DNA of 5,035 bases from Tyzzerella sp. UBA1042 (GTDB lineage Bacteria > Bacillota > Clostridia > Lachnospirales > Anaerotignaceae): the NCBI GenBank assembly GCA_002316675.1, contig DCDZ01000037.1, positions 1-5,035 on the forward strand, read 5' to 3'. The translations under genes were made by a program, and so were the position numbers. The notes below the pieces were generated by a model that saw nothing but the letters and a program-made list of their open reading frames with translations, made no database searches and was not told the DNA's origin. This document shows positions 4,929 through 5,035 of this stretch, piece by piece; the stretch's first letter is position 1; each line of letters starts with the position of its first letter.

Positions 4929-5035
4929 ATGGCAGAAAAGAAAGAGTATCGAATCAAGGTGCAGGGACAGCTCGTTCCCGTCACCGAAGAAGTCTATTTA
5001 ACCTATTACCGTATGAAACGCCGTGAACTACATCT
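4929..5035 (+). CDS. Sigma-70-like mobile-element protein, 3'-truncated
   Basis: The frame starts at ATG 4929 with GGAGG at 4915-4919 and stays open to the window edge, giving 35 residues: it begins MAEKKEYRIKVQGQLVPV and continues with a TEEVYLTYYRMKRRE segment. I recognise this N-terminus from small sigma-70-family-like proteins of Tn916/Tn1549-type conjugative elements in Firmicutes, usually located near the excisionase and tyrosine integrase genes at one end of the element. Too little is visible to see the helix-turn-helix region, so function rests on that resemblance. Its ribosome site lies in a strong hairpin and it follows a riboswitch/terminator leader, suggesting tight control. It marks the ars genes as probable mobile-element cargo. 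Confidence 0.7.
   Translation, partial: MAEKKEYRIKVQGQLVPVTEEVYLTYYRMKRRELH

Overview
The window reads as accessory DNA from a low-to-mid GC Firmicute, probably a gut-type Clostridia member. It carries arsenic-resistance cargo next to the regulatory end of an integrative conjugative element. The basis is strong AGGAGG-type ribosome binding sites, Clostridia-like versions of the ars proteins, a class I cyclic-di-GMP riboswitch, and a truncated final gene whose N-terminus resembles the sigma-70-like proteins of Tn916/Tn1549-type elements. The taxonomy and the element assignment are inference from recall, not from a search.

Positions 1-4339 are all on the plus strand: (1) the C-terminal part of a thioredoxin-fold protein with a CAKC active site and an extra Cys cluster; (2) an Acr3-family arsenite exporter; (3) a 65-residue protein, not recognised, made almost entirely of four 16-residue repeats; (4) the ArsD arsenic metallochaperone; (5) the two-domain ArsA ATPase; (6) a LMW-phosphatase-type ArsC arsenate reductase. 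Together they form a pathway. ArsC reduces arsenate to arsenite, ArsD binds arsenite and passes it to ArsA, and ArsA is expected to energise export through Acr3. The thioredoxin-like protein could supply reducing power or handle thiol-bound metalloid. No ArsR-type repressor is visible; it probably lies upstream.

Positions 4340-4928 hold no substantial gene but are dense with RNA signals: a promoter candidate overlapping the end of arsC, a c-di-GMP-I riboswitch aptamer, an 11-bp GC-rich hairpin just after it, a possible 10-codon leader peptide, a canonical bidirectional terminator, and a long hairpin that buries the ribosome binding site of the next gene. Positions 4929-5035 are the first 35 codons of the sigma-like mobile-element gene.

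The best candidates for something undescribed are the four-repeat peptide embedded in the ars operon and the layered RNA control (riboswitch, attenuator-like leader, RBS-occluding hairpin) between the ars cargo and the mobile-element gene.
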